NCBI GenBank assembly: GCA_016763045.1
Contig: JAESUN010000012.1
Location: 1 to 8,543 of the forward strand
Source of the DNA: Opitutaceae bacterium
GTDB taxonomy: Bacteria > Verrucomicrobiota > Verrucomicrobiia > Opitutales > Opitutaceae
Reading direction: 5' to 3'
Length of the DNA stretch: 8,543 bases
How positions within the stretch are numbered: position 1 is the first letter of the stretch; each line of letters opens with the position of its first letter. This document shows positions 8,241 to 8,543 of the stretch, piece by piece. A program made the translations under genes and the position numbers. A model generated the notes under the pieces. The model did not search any database. It saw only the letters and a list, made by a program, of their open reading frames with translations, and was not told the DNA's origin.

Positions 8241-8543
8241 TCATGCAAATTTATCTGTTACTAAAAAGACAACATCCTGTTCGAAGGCCATTCGAATCAT
8301 TTCTCCATAAGGAAGAATGACGGAATCTCCCTTACAAGCAATTGATTCATTTTTTTCAATATCCCTCAGAGTCACCTCTCCTGAAACAATACTAAGTAGA
8401 CGAACCTCATTCTTTTCAGGAAAGATCATTTCTTCATCAATAGAATTTCTCACGTATTTTTGAATACGAAATTCGGAGCATTCAGCTAACAATTGATCCC
8501 CTTTTTCCGCTTCTAAAACAGCTGGTTCAAAATCATCGAAGTC
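8241..8543 (-). CDS. manA: Mannose-6-phosphate isomerase, class I, C-terminal part
   Basis: The frame is open from the window edge at 8543 to the TGA at 8241, so only the last 100 codons are seen and the start lies outside. It begins DFDDFEPAVLEAEKGDQLLAE, followed by CSEFRIQKYVRN and a C-terminal cupin-like block with the pattern RLLSIVSGEVTL, GDSVILPYG and VFLVTDKFA. This matches the C-terminal domain of class I phosphomannose isomerases, zinc enzymes that interconvert fructose-6-phosphate and mannose-6-phosphate and so feed GDP-mannose and surface polysaccharides. The zinc-binding residues sit in the missing part and cannot be checked. A TTG at 8490-8492 is an internal codon, not the start. 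The next gene begins 9 bases downstream, so this gene leads into the grpE-dnaJ cluster. Another sugar-binding cupin protein is the main alternative. Confidence 0.75.
   Translation of the reverse strand, partial: DFDDFEPAVLEAEKGDQLLAECSEFRIQKYVRNSIDEEMIFPEKNEVRLLSIVSGEVTLRDIEKNESIACKGDSVILPYGEMIRMAFEQDVVFLVTDKFA

Overview
This window holds two converging gene clusters and a long gene-free stretch. Bases 1-1006 contain no convincing gene. On the + strand from about 1007 to 3925 lie accB, accC, an Asp23/Gls24-family gene and a short membrane protein with an Asp23/AmaP-like soluble part. On the - strand, read from 8543 down to 4019, lie the 3' end of a class I mannose-6-phosphate isomerase gene (manA), an AsmA-like membrane-anchored protein, grpE, dnaJ, purN and prmA. 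The two clusters meet tail to tail across about 93 bases (3926-4018).

Organism: the DNA has moderate GC content and bacterial housekeeping genes. The AsmA-like protein suggests a cell with an outer membrane. An Asp23-family gene directly after accBC is best known from Firmicutes (yqhY of Bacillus), but is not confined to them. This mix, with the style of the PrmA, ManA and DnaJ proteins, makes me favour a Verrucomicrobiota (Opitutia-like) genome. That is an inference and needs a protein search. Most + strand genes lack a clear Shine-Dalgarno motif, whereas some - strand genes have one.

How the genes work together: AccB and AccC form the biotin carrier and biotin carboxylase half of acetyl-CoA carboxylase, which commits carbon to fatty acid synthesis; the carboxyltransferase genes are not here. 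The Asp23-like protein and its probable membrane partner may link lipid supply to the envelope. On the other strand, GrpE and DnaJ are the nucleotide exchange factor and J-protein of a DnaK system whose dnaK is not in the window. PurN serves purine synthesis and PrmA methylates ribosomal protein L11. ManA links fructose-6-phosphate to mannose-containing surface sugars.

Two things stand out. First, prmA is split by a one-base frame change exactly at a run of seven A residues that forms the canonical -1 slippery heptamer A AAA AAG; reading through it with a -1 shift gives a normal 299-residue PrmA. This is either programmed frameshifting, a real mutation, or a homopolymer sequencing error. Second, the 1-kb gene-free stretch is strongly G-poor and A/C-rich on the + strand. 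On the - strand it carries an 11-base perfect complement of the 16S rRNA tail placed just before very short reading frames, with competing hairpins beside it. I found no CRISPR array, insertion sequence, tRNA or rRNA gene.
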